DNA from: Holophagaceae bacterium
Lineage (GTDB): Bacteria; Acidobacteriota; Holophagae; Holophagales; Holophagaceae
Direction: 5' to 3'
Assembly (NCBI GenBank): GCA_016722505.1
Contig: JADKJH010000001.1
Location: 806,001 to 870,000 of the forward strand
Length of the DNA: 64,000 bases
Shown in pieces: positions 42,821 to 52,586 of this stretch. Within the stretch, counting starts at the first letter, position 1; each line of letters starts with the position of its first letter. The notes under the pieces are model-generated. The model did no database searches, was not told the DNA's origin, and was given only the letters and a program-made list of their open reading frames with translations. The position numbers and the translations under genes are program-made.

Positions 42821-44834
42821 CTAGATCTTCGCCGCCAATTCGGCGCCTTGCCGGATGGCGCGCTTGGCGTCCAGTTCGGTGGCGAGGTCGGCGCCACCGA
42901 TGAGGTGCACGGGGATGCCTGCGGATTTCAAGGGCTCCACCAGTTCGCGCTGGCTGAGCTGGCCGGAGCAGTTGATGACGGAATCCACTTCGAGGCACCG
43001 CAACTCACCTTTAGCGCCTTCACGGATCCACAAGCCTTGATCGTCAATGCGATCGTAAGTGACGCCGCCGATCATTTTTACTTTATTTGCTTTAAGCGTG
43101 GCGCGGTGGATCCAGCCCGTGGTCTTGCCGAGGGAAGCCCCCATACGGTCGCTTTTCCGCTGGCACAGGAACACCGTGCGGCCAGGTTGTGGCGTCTCCG
43201 GAGACGTTTGAAGCCCACCGCGGGGGCCCTCCTTTTCATCTACGCCCCAGGCCCTCAGGTAGACGCCTATGTCGGGCTTCTCGCCTTCAGCCACTAGGAA
43301 TTCCGCCACGTCGAAACCAATGCCCCCGGCGCCGATGATGGCCACCTTCGCACCGGCTTTCTTACGCCCTGAAAGCAGGTCCGGATAACTGATCACTTTC
43401 GGGTGGTCCATGCCGGGGATTTCCGGCTGGCGCGGCAGGACGCCCGTGGCGAGCACGATTTCTTCGTAAGTTTTTAGTTCCTCGGCAGAAGCTCGTGTGT
43501 TCAGTTTCACGTCCACATTCGCCAACTCCAGGCGACGACCGAAATAGCGCAGGGTTTCAAAAAATTCCTCCTTGCCCGGCACCTGCTTGGCCAGGTTGAG
43601 TTGGCCGCCCAGCTCATGCGCCGCCTCGAACAGCGTCACCTGATGGCCCCGCTCGGCGGCGTAGCTCGCAAAGGCCAAGCCCGCGGCGCCGCCGCCCACC
43701 ACGGCGATGCGCTTGGAGATCGCCGCCTTCTGGAAGGTAAGCTCAGTCTCATAGCAGGCCCTCGGGTTCACAAGGCAGGTCGCCCGCTTCTGCTCAAAGA
43801 CATGATCCAGGCAGGCCTGGTTGCAGGCGATACAGGTATTGATTTCATCGCTGCGTTTCTGGGCGGCCTTGAGCACGAATTCGGGATCGGCGAGCAGGGG
43901 CCTCGCCATGGAAACCATGTCCGCGTCGCCGCGCGCCAGGATGGCTTCCCCAATGTCTGGTGTGTTGATGCGATTGGTGGTGATGAGGGGAATATTGACT
44001 TCGCCCTTCATGCGCTTAGTTACCCATGAATAGGCGCCGCGCGGCACCATGGCGCCGATGGTGGGGACGCGGGCCTCGTGCCAGCCGATGCCGGTGTTGA
44101 TGATGGTGGCGCCCGCGGCTTCTACCGCCTTGGCCAGCTGCACGACCTCTTCCCAGGTGGAACCCTCGGGCACAAGGTCGAGCATGGAGAGCCGGAAGAT
44201 CAAGATGAAGTTGGGGCCCACCGCTTCACGGGTACGCCGCACGATCTCCACCGGAAAGCGCATGCGGCTCGTAAGGACCGCCCCACTCATCGGTCCGGCG
44301 GTTGGTTCGGGTCACCAGGAACTGGTTGATCAGGTAGCCTTCGCTGCCCATGATTTCCACACCGTCGTAGCCCGCCTCCTGGGCGTAGCGGGCGCAGGAC
44401 ACGTAATCGCGGATCGTGGCTTCAACGCCTCGTCCGGAAAGCGCGGAGGGCTTGAAAGGCGTAATTGGCGACTTCACATTCGAAGGCGACACGGAGAGCG
44501 GATGGTAGCTGTAGCGTCCGCCATGCAGGATTTGCATCGCGATCCTTCCGCCGTCTGCATGCACCGCTTCGGTGATCAGCCGATGCTTTCGCACCTGCCA
44601 AGGCCAGCTGAGCTGCGCGCCAAAGGGCGCCAGGCGGCCCCGCAGATTCGGTGCGATGCCCCCGGTGACCATGAGGCCAACGCCTCCTCGGGCCCGCTCT
44701 GCAAAAAAGGCGGCCAGCTTTTCGAAGCCGCCCTTCTCTTCTTCCAATCCGGTATGCATGGAACCCATGAGGACCCGATTGGGGAGAGTCGTGAATCCAA
44801 GATCAAGGGGGGCTAAGAGATGGGGAAAAGGCAC
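42821..44834 (-). pseudogene. 2,4-dienoyl-CoA reductase-like flavoprotein, one frameshift
   Basis: An Old-Yellow-Enzyme barrel fused to a flavodoxin-reductase-like half. The first frame (GTG 44834, GGGAG upstream) reads FPHLLAPLDLGFTTLPNRVLMG to RRTDEWGGPYE, then loses the frame; the second begins near RMRFPVEIVRRTREAVG and contains a 4Fe-4S site (CIACNQACLDHVFEQKRATC) and FAD/NAD motifs (VVGGGAAGLAFASYAAERG, VAIIGAGGIGFDVAEFLV). The break is around 44262-44275. This is the FadH/2-enoate reductase layout for unsaturated CoA or enoate reduction. The total would be about 670 residues. Confidence 0.75.
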
Positions 44835-44940
44835 GGAAGGCTCCCAAGGGATCATCCAGTGTAAAGCCGCAAAGGGCCTGCCCGGAGGCAGACCCTTGAT
44901 TCAAACTTTGCGTTTGGCTTACTGCGGTCTTATGGGATTT

Positions 44941-45912
44941 TCATTGCTTGGCCGCCGGCCCAGCAGTCGTGTGGCAAACCGCACACGCCTTCAACTTCTC
45001 GCTGGGGCTCCGCCAGTATGCGAAATCCTCGCCGCCGGTTTGGGTACGGCTGGATTCAGGCACCCGAGGCCAATAGAACGCAAAGGACACACGCCCATCT
45101 GCAAGGGTCTCCCTCATGTAAAGGGGACCGGGTTCCTGACCCGGCTTTCCACGGGAATCTTCGACGGTGCTCAATACGGCATAAGCCCCGGCCGGGAGGG
45201 GTTTCCCAGCTTTGTAATCATCGATGCCGGAAGCCGTGACCCAAATGCGGGCCCAGTGGTTTCCGTGGGCTTTGCTTCTGGTCGGCGTGGCTTGGCCGGG
45301 TTCGAGGCTTGCGTAATCCAGCGCGCGGATGGGCAGGTCGGCTTCCACATCATTTCTTTTTGCCTGATCGGCGGCGGCGGCGGCTTTATTGGTTTCCTCA
45401 TTGCCGAACACCATGATGCCTCCGAGCTTTCCGCAGAATCCCCAGGAGGCAAGCCAGAGAAGGCTGAAGAAGAGCGGCGCTATCCCGACGCCACGATCCG
45501 CAAGCCTGCGGCGGAGGGTGGGCGCCGCATGATGGGCATCTTCATCCTGCTTCAACGTGCGCCAAAGCATGATCAAGCAGAGCAAGCCTAGGACCACCCC
45601 CACCACGGCCGCGACTTCATGGAGCTGCAGCATTTTCTGAAGCACCTGTTTCTCTGAGGCGACGATAGGAAAGTATCCACCGGGAGGAATCAGCGAAATC
45701 TGGCGGCCCCAGAACAGGCCGCTGATCAGTGCCACGACGCTGCCCATGAATGCCAGGCCAGCCAGGAAAAAGGACGCCAGTTTCCAGGGATGCGGATGCT
45801 TAGCCTTGAACGAGATAGCCATGGCAAAGGGCAGCGCGATCACCAGGCCCAATGGAACATGGACGAATGCCGGGTGTTCGGTAGCGATAAGATCGAGTAC
45901 TGAACCAGTCAT
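44941..45912 (-). CDS. DUF2231-like membrane protein with C-terminal heme domain
   Basis: About 323 residues from ATG 45912. Four membrane helices form the DUF2231 half (EHPAFVHVPLGLVIALPFAM, LAGLAFMGSVVALISGLFWG, LHEVAAVVGVVLGLLCLIML, LFFSLLWLASWGFCGKLG). A periplasmic domain follows with LPIRALDYASLEPGQAT and YWRSPSEKLKACAVCH, a single CXXCH near the end, similar to P460-type domains. It may take electrons from quinol to a periplasmic acceptor. It sits 17 bases after the DUF5777 barrel gene on the same strand. Confidence 0.7.
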   Translation of the reverse strand: MTGSVLDLIATEHPAFVHVPLGLVIALPFAMAISFKAKHPHPWKLASFFLAGLAFMGSVVALISGLFWGRQISLIPPGGYFPIVASEKQVLQKMLQLHEVAAVVGVVLGLLCLIMLWRTLKQDEDAHHAAPTLRRRLADRGVGIAPLFFSLLWLASWGFCGKLGGIMVFGNEETNKAAAAADQAKRNDVEADLPIRALDYASLEPGQATPTRSKAHGNHWARIWVTASGIDDYKAGKPLPAGAYAVLSTVEDSRGKPGQEPGPLYMRETLADGRVSFAFYWPRVPESSRTQTGGEDFAYWRSPSEKLKACAVCHTTAGPAAKQ

Positions 45913-45929
45913 CAAGAATCCTCGGATTA

Positions 45930-46730
45930 TCAAAAGACGCGAGCTACGTTGAAGCCGATGGACCAATCACCATGAGGCTTCGGCCCGCCACCGTAATCCC
46001 CACTGAGAACCTGATGCGCAGTGGTTCCGGTGCTGTTCGTGCCCATCAGCGTGAAGCGGTGCTTGAAGGTCTTATAGGAAATGCCTGCGGCGAAGCCAGT
46101 CTGGAAAGTCTTGGCGATTTTCGAAGGCCTTGGATAGTACTCTGCGACGAACCTGAACTTGCTTGTGAAATCGTAGTGAAGGCCTACACCGTAATTGAAG
46201 ATGCTTTTTTCCTGGGTGGTGGTGCGGCTCAGGTAGGTGGGGACCACGGACAGCACGAAATCATCCGTGATGAATATCTCGGTTGGCAGCTGGAAAGCCA
46301 TGCCGCTGATACCCACGGTTCCATCCGTCGTCACGACCTGCGTCACCACTTCGTCGAATCGCTCCACCCTGGCCGACATGCGGATGCGGTCCTTGTTCAG
46401 GAGCTGCTGCTGAAGGGCCACGGTGAAGGTTTTGTTGTCCGCGGTGCGGTAGATTTCAAAATTCAGCCCCGGAACGGTCTTGATGCCGAAATCAAAGCCG
46501 AACCCCGCGTACGTGAAGCCGTCCAAGCCATATAAATCCTTGCCGTGATCCTTAACGGGCGATAGGAAACGGTGCGTGAAAACAAGGCCGATGTCCCAGA
46601 ATTGCATCCGATCCGCCGTCGGCAGGTTGATGGCGACGGGGACTTCCGACTCTTCGGCGTTAAGCACGCCGCCCGTCAGAAGAACACAAGCGAGCAGAGG
46701 CGCGATCTTTGGGAACAACCTTGGCAGCAT
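45930..46730 (-). CDS. DUF5777-type outer-membrane beta-barrel protein
   Basis: 266 residues with a signal peptide (LLACVLLTGGVLNAEES). Beta-strand alternation is clear throughout (DIGLVFTHRFLSPVKDHG, SARVERFDEVVTQVVTTDG, NYGVGLHYDFTSKFRFVAEY) and the C-terminus ends in an aromatic residue (NVARVF). The DUF5777 family occurs with cytochrome genes in several bacteria. A pore or structural partner for the cytochromes of this cluster is an inference. Confidence 0.7.
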   Translation of the reverse strand: MLPRLFPKIAPLLACVLLTGGVLNAEESEVPVAINLPTADRMQFWDIGLVFTHRFLSPVKDHGKDLYGLDGFTYAGFGFDFGIKTVPGLNFEIYRTADNKTFTVALQQQLLNKDRIRMSARVERFDEVVTQVVTTDGTVGISGMAFQLPTEIFITDDFVLSVVPTYLSRTTTQEKSIFNYGVGLHYDFTSKFRFVAEYYPRPSKIAKTFQTGFAAGISYKTFKHRFTLMGTNSTGTTAHQVLSGDYGGGPKPHGDWSIGFNVARVF

Positions 46731-46742
46731 GGTGTCCCCGGC

Positions 46743-47126
46743 TCAGTGCTTGGCCGCGAACTTGCGGACGATATCGGTGATCATCTTCTGCACATCAGCT
46801 TCGGACATCTTGTCTTTGAACGCGGGCATCTTGTCCTTGCCGACCAGGGTCACCTTCACCCAGTCACTGTCCTTCTTCTTGTTCGCCTTGCGGCTGTCCG
46901 TGAAGTCGAAACCTGCGTCAGGCAGAGGCTTGCCATTATTGTCCCGGCCATTGCCGTTGGCGCCGTGGCAGCGGGCGCAGGCATCAGTCCAGTACTTCTG
47001 GAAATTGCCATCGAATTTGGGCAGGTCCTTGGCTTGATCACCGCCAAAAAGAGCGGCTCCAGAGACGAGGAGGGTGGTGAGGACCAGACGGCTAAGGCCT
47101 GATAGGCGGTGGGAGAGGGTGTTCAT
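46743..47126 (-). CDS. Periplasmic monoheme cytochrome c
   Basis: 127 residues with a signal peptide (LVLTTLLVSGAALFGG). One heme site CARCHGANGNG near residue 50, then DFTDSRKANKKKDSDWVK and the ligand region KMPAFKDKMSEADVQKMITDIV (Met ligand likely in KMPAF). This is a class I cytochrome c of standard size. It lies 12 bases before the DUF5777 gene and follows the giant cytochrome gene on the same strand. Confidence 0.88.
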   Translation of the reverse strand: MNTLSHRLSGLSRLVLTTLLVSGAALFGGDQAKDLPKFDGNFQKYWTDACARCHGANGNGRDNNGKPLPDAGFDFTDSRKANKKKDSDWVKVTLVGKDKMPAFKDKMSEADVQKMITDIVRKFAAKH

Positions 47127-47201
47127 GGTGCCTCCTGTGTGGGTTGAGAAAAGTAAATGAAGTTATTCGCTGCGAGGTATCAGGCGTGAAGTCCTGCCGG
47201 G

Positions 47202-50200
47202 CTACCATTGCTCGTTGTTATGGTTTTGCTGGCCGTGGCAATTGAAGGTGCAGGTCTTGTTCGTGGCGTTCCAAGCACCGGCTGGAATGGCCGTCGCGCC
47301 GCTGCCGATGGTGGCGGAGGCAGGACCCTCCATGGCTGTGGTGCCCAGCGTCGTGAAATGGTTGACCGCGAGGGTTGTGGTGTTGTGGCACTCGGTGCAA
47401 GCTATCCCTTCGTCCACCACATGCTTTTTGTGCTCCCCGGAGTTGTAGCTGTTGAACTGGGTTGTTCCACGGACGTGGCAGGAGGTGCATTGGGTGTTCA
47501 CGTTCATGGTGCCGGTTTGCCAATTGGGCGTTACCTGGCCACCGTGGCAACTGACGTTTGAGCAGGTCAGGGCGGTGGGATTGAAAGACGCTGCGCCGGT
47601 CTTGGCGTTGTAGGTGGAGAGGGTTTGCACTTCGCCCGGAGGCACCCGAAGCGCATCATGGCCTGGCCGTCCATTGGCATGGTCGTAATGGACCTGAGTC
47701 GTCGTGCCCGAAGTGCTGTGGCAGGTATTGCAGGCGCCAGTGACTCCTGCGAGCGCATCGTGGTTCGAGTGCCTGCCGGCGATGTTCGGGAAGGAGCTGC
47801 CCGTGGGCGGTTTGGCGTGGCATGAAGCGCAATTCGTAATTGTCAGAGGCGAGCCCGCTTGATGGCAGGTGGTGCAGAGCGGCGCCGAGGCGAGCGGAGA
47901 AGTCCCAGTGACCGAATGGCAGTTTTTGCAATCGGCGTCGAACCCGCTTTGGCTCGACGAGGTGTGGGTCGCACTCGTGAAAGGTACAGCGTGGTTTGCG
48001 CTGCCGGACCAGGAGTAACCACCATGCTGCTGCCCATGGCAGCTGAAAGTGCCGCAAGTTTGCGCCGGAATATTGTAGTAGGCCGGATTACCCAAGGGTG
48101 CCACGGTGCTGCTGGCGGGCCCTTCCATCTGGGTGGTGCCGAGGAATTTGAAGTGGTTGACGGCTCCGGTCGTGCCGTTGGACATGATGTGGCACTCGAC
48201 GCACTGCGCGTTGACGCTGGTTCCAAGATGTTTGGCGTGCATCCCGGAGAATGGACTGTTGTATTGAGGATTGCCTTGAGCCGTACCCAAGACATGGCAC
48301 TGGCGGCATCCTGTTTCAGCATTGGAATCAATGGTTCCGGTCTGCCAACTGGGTGTTGTCTGTCCACCGTGGCAGCTCACGCTGGCGCAGGTAAGCAAGG
48401 ACGGATTGAAGGAAGCTGTGCCGGATTTCGCGTTATAGGCGGCAATGAACGCCGTCGGGGCTGGCGGTACGCGCAGCGCATCTTTGCCGGGACGCGCATT
48501 GGCATGGTCGTAGTGCGAGGCTGACCCTGTATCCGAACCCGTGTGGCACGAGGAGCAGGCACCGGTGACTCCCGCAAGCGCATTGTGCTTGGTATGTTTC
48601 CCCGCCACATTCGGGAAGGAAGTGCCGGTGGGCGGTTTGGCGTGGCACGAAGAACAATTCGTGACCGTAATGGGAGAGCCAGCCTGATGGCATGTGGTGC
48701 AGAGAGGCGCCGATGCTAACGGAGAGGTCCCCGTGATCCCGTGGCAAGCCTTGCAGTCGGCATCAAACCCAGCCTGGTTGACCGAAGTATGGGCGGTGCC
48801 CAGGAACGGGATGGCGTGGTTCGGGCCGCCACTCCAAGCGTTGCCACCGTGCTGGGTCCCGTGGCACGAGAAGGTGCCGCAGGTTTGCGCCGGAATATTG
48901 TAGAAAGATGGATTCCCCAGTGGCGCCACGGTGCTGCTGGCGGGTCCTTCCATCTGAGGGGTGTTCAGGAACTTGAAGTGATTCAGCGCTCCGGCTGTGC
49001 CATTGGACATGATGTGGCACTCCGTGCATAGCGCGTTGACGCTGGTGCCAAGATGCTTGGCATGCAGACCCGAGAAAAGGCTGTTGTTTTCAGGCGTACC
49101 TGATGCCGTGCCCAGGGAATGGCATTGGCGGCAACCTGCATCGGCATTCGTGTCAATGGCGCCACTCTGCCAACTGGGCGCAGCCAGGCCGCCGTGGCAA
49201 CTCACGCTGGAGCAAGTGAGGGTGGCCGGATTGAAGGTCGCTGTGCCGGATTTCGAGTTATAGACCGACATGAAAGCAGTGGGGGCTGGCGGAACGCGTA
49301 GCGCATCCTTGCCAGGACGTGCGTTGGCATGGTTGTAGTGCGAAAGGGTAAGTGAGTCGGAACCGGTGTGGCATGAAGAGCAGGCTCCGGTGACACCGGT
49401 GAGCGCATCGTGTTTGCCATGTTTTCCAGACACGTTGGGGAAGGAGCTTCCGGTAGGCGGCTTCGCGTGGCAGGAGGCGCAATTCGTGACGGTCAGCGCC
49501 GAAGAAGCCTGGTGGCAGGTTGAGCAGAGCGGGGCTGAGGCGGATGGAGAGGAACCTGTTTCCGCGTGGCAGGCTTTGCAGTTGGAATCGAAGCCACCCT
49601 GAGTGACCGTGAAGTGCGCGCTATCAATGTAGGGAACCGCATGGTTCGCGCCGCCGATCCATGAATAGTCGGTGTGCTGTTGCCCATGGCAGACGAAATT
49701 GCCGCAGGTCTGGGTCGGCGCTCTGTAATAGCTCGGATTGCCCATGGGTGCGATCGTAGTGCTGGCAGGCCCTTCCATCTGTGGCGTGCTCAGGAACTTG
49801 AAGTGGTTCTGAGCGCCTGTTGTGCCATTGGCCATGGCGTGGCAATCAACGCAGGAAGCGCCTGCCTTGGCAGCCATATGTTTCGCGTGGAGACCGCTGA
49901 AGGCACTGTTGTTTTCGGGTGTGGCCGAGGCGGTGCCCACAACGTGGCACTGTTGGCACCCGGCTTCGCTATTTACATCAATGGTGCCGTTCTGCCAACT
50001 CGGGGTCGTCTTGCCTCCATGGCAACTCACGTTGGAGCAGGTGAGCAGGGAGGGATTGAAGGCAGCCGCTCCGGATTTGCTGTTGAAGGTTGCCAGGAAG
50101 GCGGTTTCACCGGGGGCTACACGAAGTGAATTATGCCCGGACCGGCCATTGGCATGGTTGTAATGAAGCAGCGTGCCTGAATCAGAGCCGTTGTGGCAGG

Positions 50201-50480
50201 TCGAGCATTGTCCCGTCAGGCCGGACAACGCATCGTGTTTGGTGTGGGTCCCGGCCACATCGGGGAAGATCGTTCCGGTGGGGGGCTTGGCATGGCAGGA
50301 CGCGCAGCTACCTTGGGTCAGCGGGGAACTGGCCTGGTGGCAAGCGCTGCACAAAGGCGCCCCTGAAGATGGAGAAGTACCCGTGACCGCATGGCAGGAA
50401 CTGCAATTCGAGTTGAACCCCGCCTGGGTGACGGTGATGTGGGCTGCTTCCAGGTAAGGAACCGCATGGCTGGCCTGGCC
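47202..50480 (-). repeat. Four in-gene repeats of about 825 bp in the giant cytochrome
   Basis: Equivalent landmarks (start of the AVPYLEAAH-like segment) lie near 50455, 49630, 48801 and 47978, so the unit is 823-829 bp. Repeats share the GACSSCHTGSD, SHYNHANARPGKDALRVPP and FSGLHAKHLGTS blocks. Confidence 0.88.
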
Positions 50481-51491
50481 GGGCCCATTGGCATGGCACC
50501 CGACTCCACCTTGGGCTGCGGAATAGCAACTGGGGGCGGCTGGAAGCGGAGCCGTCCGCCCCTTCGTGTAGTCATGGCAGATGCTGCACGACGTGTCGCG
50601 TTTTTCTGAGTTCCGATGGGAGGGGACATACCCCGGGAAGGATGCGACCGGAGCGGGATGCCAGGGTTTGGAGTGCGCCTTGGCAGCGGTATGGCAACTG
50701 GAACACTTGGTGGAAGCTGAACCACCATCGAATTTGGGAGTTCCAGGCGTGCCGTGGCAAGACTGGCAGTAAAGAAGGTCCTTCTTCGCCTCCAGACCAT
50801 GGAAAGCCTGGCTGGTAGGTTCCAGCCACACGGTGCCGAGAAGGTGGGGCGCGACATTCCCATGGCACATGGTGTTGTTGAAACATCCCGGAGCGGTCCC
50901 TCCGGGAGCGGGAGTCGCGGGATGGTTCACCGGATTGGCTGGCGCCCCTGGGTAATGGCATTGCGCGCACACCACCGCATTGGACGGATCGGTGGTGGTA
51001 TGCGTGGACCCGGCGGAATTTTTCCATGGCTTCACGGGATGTGGAGCTTTGACCGTATGGCATGTCTCGCAGGCATTCGTAGAAGCACCACCGCTGAAGT
51101 CCGTGCCATGGCACAGCTGGCACGACACCATTCCGCCACCCGAGGCGTCCTGGGCCATCTTGGCCTTGGCGCCATGGCTTCCAGGCACTGCCCATCCGGG
51201 AACCGGATTGTGATGGCAATCCGCGGTCATGCAGGATGGAATGCCGCTGCCAGTGCGGGTCACGGTCATCTCATGGCATTCCTTGCAACCACTCAATGCG
51301 TTGGCTGCCAGCGCTTTTCCTGGATGGATGGAGACCCAATTCGCCGGATGGAAATGTCCATTCTGGCTCGGCCCAGCCCCCCTCGTCTGGTCTCCGCGGC
51401 TACAAGCCAGCATCGTGCCGATGAGTAGAAAAAGCACCCCGAGATTGCGCGGATGAAGGAATGTCAGTGTGTTCTTCATTGCGGAATCCAT
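47202..51491 (-). CDS. Giant multiheme c-type lipoprotein cytochrome (31 CXXCH plus about 11 variant motifs)
   Basis: 1,429 residues. A lipobox (IGTMLAC) follows the ATG at 51479 or 51491. I counted 31 CXXCH motifs plus eight CX4CH (for example CSNVSCH, CGTFSCH), one CX3CH, one CX5CH (CFNNTMCH) and one CX9CH. The Geobacter-type C4xCH/C2xCH pairing (TIGR01904-like) is visible as CSNVSCHGGK followed by CQQCH. From about residue 340 to the end the sequence is four repeats of about 275 residues, each with six CXXCH and two CX4CH motifs. It is probably exported and outer-membrane-bound, and could be a long-range electron carrier. Confidence 0.88.
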   Translation of the reverse strand: MDSAMKNTLTFLHPRNLGVLFLLIGTMLACSRGDQTRGAGPSQNGHFHPANWVSIHPGKALAANALSGCKECHEMTVTRTGSGIPSCMTADCHHNPVPGWAVPGSHGAKAKMAQDASGGGMVSCQLCHGTDFSGGASTNACETCHTVKAPHPVKPWKNSAGSTHTTTDPSNAVVCAQCHYPGAPANPVNHPATPAPGGTAPGCFNNTMCHGNVAPHLLGTVWLEPTSQAFHGLEAKKDLLYCQSCHGTPGTPKFDGGSASTKCSSCHTAAKAHSKPWHPAPVASFPGYVPSHRNSEKRDTSCSICHDYTKGRTAPLPAAPSCYSAAQGGVGCHANGPGQASHAVPYLEAAHITVTQAGFNSNCSSCHAVTGTSPSSGAPLCSACHQASSPLTQGSCASCHAKPPTGTIFPDVAGTHTKHDALSGLTGQCSTCHNGSDSGTLLHYNHANGRSGHNSLRVAPGETAFLATFNSKSGAAAFNPSLLTCSNVSCHGGKTTPSWQNGTIDVNSEAGCQQCHVVGTASATPENNSAFSGLHAKHMAAKAGASCVDCHAMANGTTGAQNHFKFLSTPQMEGPASTTIAPMGNPSYYRAPTQTCGNFVCHGQQHTDYSWIGGANHAVPYIDSAHFTVTQGGFDSNCKACHAETGSSPSASAPLCSTCHQASSALTVTNCASCHAKPPTGSSFPNVSGKHGKHDALTGVTGACSSCHTGSDSLTLSHYNHANARPGKDALRVPPAPTAFMSVYNSKSGTATFNPATLTCSSVSCHGGLAAPSWQSGAIDTNADAGCRQCHSLGTASGTPENNSLFSGLHAKHLGTSVNALCTECHIMSNGTAGALNHFKFLNTPQMEGPASSTVAPLGNPSFYNIPAQTCGTFSCHGTQHGGNAWSGGPNHAIPFLGTAHTSVNQAGFDADCKACHGITGTSPLASAPLCTTCHQAGSPITVTNCSSCHAKPPTGTSFPNVAGKHTKHNALAGVTGACSSCHTGSDTGSASHYDHANARPGKDALRVPPAPTAFIAAYNAKSGTASFNPSLLTCASVSCHGGQTTPSWQTGTIDSNAETGCRQCHVLGTAQGNPQYNSPFSGMHAKHLGTSVNAQCVECHIMSNGTTGAVNHFKFLGTTQMEGPASSTVAPLGNPAYYNIPAQTCGTFSCHGQQHGGYSWSGSANHAVPFTSATHTSSSQSGFDADCKNCHSVTGTSPLASAPLCTTCHQAGSPLTITNCASCHAKPPTGSSFPNIAGRHSNHDALAGVTGACNTCHSTSGTTTQVHYDHANGRPGHDALRVPPGEVQTLSTYNAKTGAASFNPTALTCSNVSCHGGQVTPNWQTGTMNVNTQCTSCHVRGTTQFNSYNSGEHKKHVVDEGIACTECHNTTTLAVNHFTTLGTTAMEGPASATIGSGATAIPAGAWNATNKTCTFNCHGQQNHNNEQW

Positions 51492-51890
51492 GGGAAACGG
51501 CGCGGATCCGGAAATTTCCGGAAAGCCTGGCCAGAGTGGTGAAGGAAAAAGGACGCGGGGCTTAAACTTATGTCTCTATCGGAATATAAATGAAGGACGG
51601 TCAAGTCCGATCAGCCGGTGACATTGTGCTGTTGAGCAAAATGTTTCACCATCCAGGCACGCAAAAACTCTGGACGAAGAGAAATTTTTCGTACCCCGGT
51701 TGATGGCTCTTGAGCTTTGCCACAGCCGCGTCTGCCGCGGCTTGGCAAGCATTGCGAGAGAGCAGTTGGCGCTCGGTTCAGAGACACCTGTTCGACTGCA
51801 GTGTGCAGAGACAATTCGGTCATCGCGTCCTCAATTCGGTGCTGTCAGGATAGGAAAGCGCAGCACCCCGAGCCATCCGTCGTCCGACCC
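51492..51890. other. Gene-free spacer between giant cytochrome and LuxR-type gene
   Basis: AT-rich DNA at 51568-51600 (TATGTCTCTATCGGAATATAAATG) could be the promoter of the cytochrome gene (minus strand). A 70-residue minus-strand frame (51611-51823) ends with RKISLRPEFLRAWMVKHFAQ, but has no ribosome-binding site or recognised family. Confidence 0.45.
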
Positions 51891-52463
51891 ATGACCAGCG
51901 AGTTCCATACAATGCCACTCCTTCCACGCGAGTCTCCGCCAAATGACGGAGCCCCCAGCACGGCGCTGATGAGCGGTGTTTTCCTCTTCATCGCTATGCA
52001 ATTCGCGGTTGATCTGGTCTGGGACCGGATTCAAGGTGAAGTGAGCCTCATGCACCAGGGGTTTGAAATTATGATCGGGGCCGTGTCCCTGACCTTGGGT
52101 CTACGTCTCCTTTTAGCCTTGCGCCACAGGGGCCAGGCCATCACCAACCTGAAAACCGCGCTGCAGGCTTCCCAGGAAGAGGCTGACCGCTGGCGTGCAG
52201 AAGCGGCCCAGGCGCTACAGGGATTAGGGCAAGCCCTGGACATCCAGTTTGAGCGATGGAACCTCAGCCTCGCCGAACGGGAAGTGGCCCTCTTCCTCCT
52301 CAAGGGTTTCAGCACGCGTGAAATCTCGGACATCCGGTCCACTTCGGAACGCACCGTCCGCCAGCAAGCCCAGGATGTCTATCGTAAGGCTGGACTCTCA
52401 GGCCGCGCTGAATTGTCGGCTTTCTTTCTGGAAGATCTGCTTCTCCCGCCATCTCCCGAGTGA
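51891..52463 (+). CDS. Membrane protein with C-terminal LuxR-type DNA-binding domain
   Basis: 190 residues from ATG 51891 (no strong Shine-Dalgarno; an ATG at 51912 is also possible). Two membrane helices (MSGVFLFIAMQFAVDLVW, MIGAVSLTLGLRLLLALRH) and a Gln/Ala/Arg-rich coiled coil lead to LSLAEREVALFLLKGFSTREISDIRSTSERTVRQQAQDVYRKAGLSGRAELSAFF, the GerE/LuxR helix-turn-helix. It could be a membrane-bound regulator of nearby genes. No phosphoacceptor or sensor domain is seen. Confidence 0.75.
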   Translation: MTSEFHTMPLLPRESPPNDGAPSTALMSGVFLFIAMQFAVDLVWDRIQGEVSLMHQGFEIMIGAVSLTLGLRLLLALRHRGQAITNLKTALQASQEEADRWRAEAAQALQGLGQALDIQFERWNLSLAEREVALFLLKGFSTREISDIRSTSERTVRQQAQDVYRKAGLSGRAELSAFFLEDLLLPPSPE

Positions 52464-52586
52464 ACGGGTATGGGCCGTCCCTCCAGATGAATTGCGCTAA
52501 CTCGCAGATGTATGGTGCCACGCAAGGAGAAAGCGCAAGATATTCTGAAACAGCCGAATTTGAACCCATCCTGCTGGAGAGCTCCC

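Noticed and set aside
47202..50480. Long direct repeats that might suggest a CRISPR or satellite array
   Set aside because: The 825-bp units are coding repeats of one cytochrome with no spacers.
51611..51823. A 70-residue minus-strand frame between giant cytochrome and LuxR-type gene
   Set aside because: No Shine-Dalgarno, no family; left as part of the spacer.
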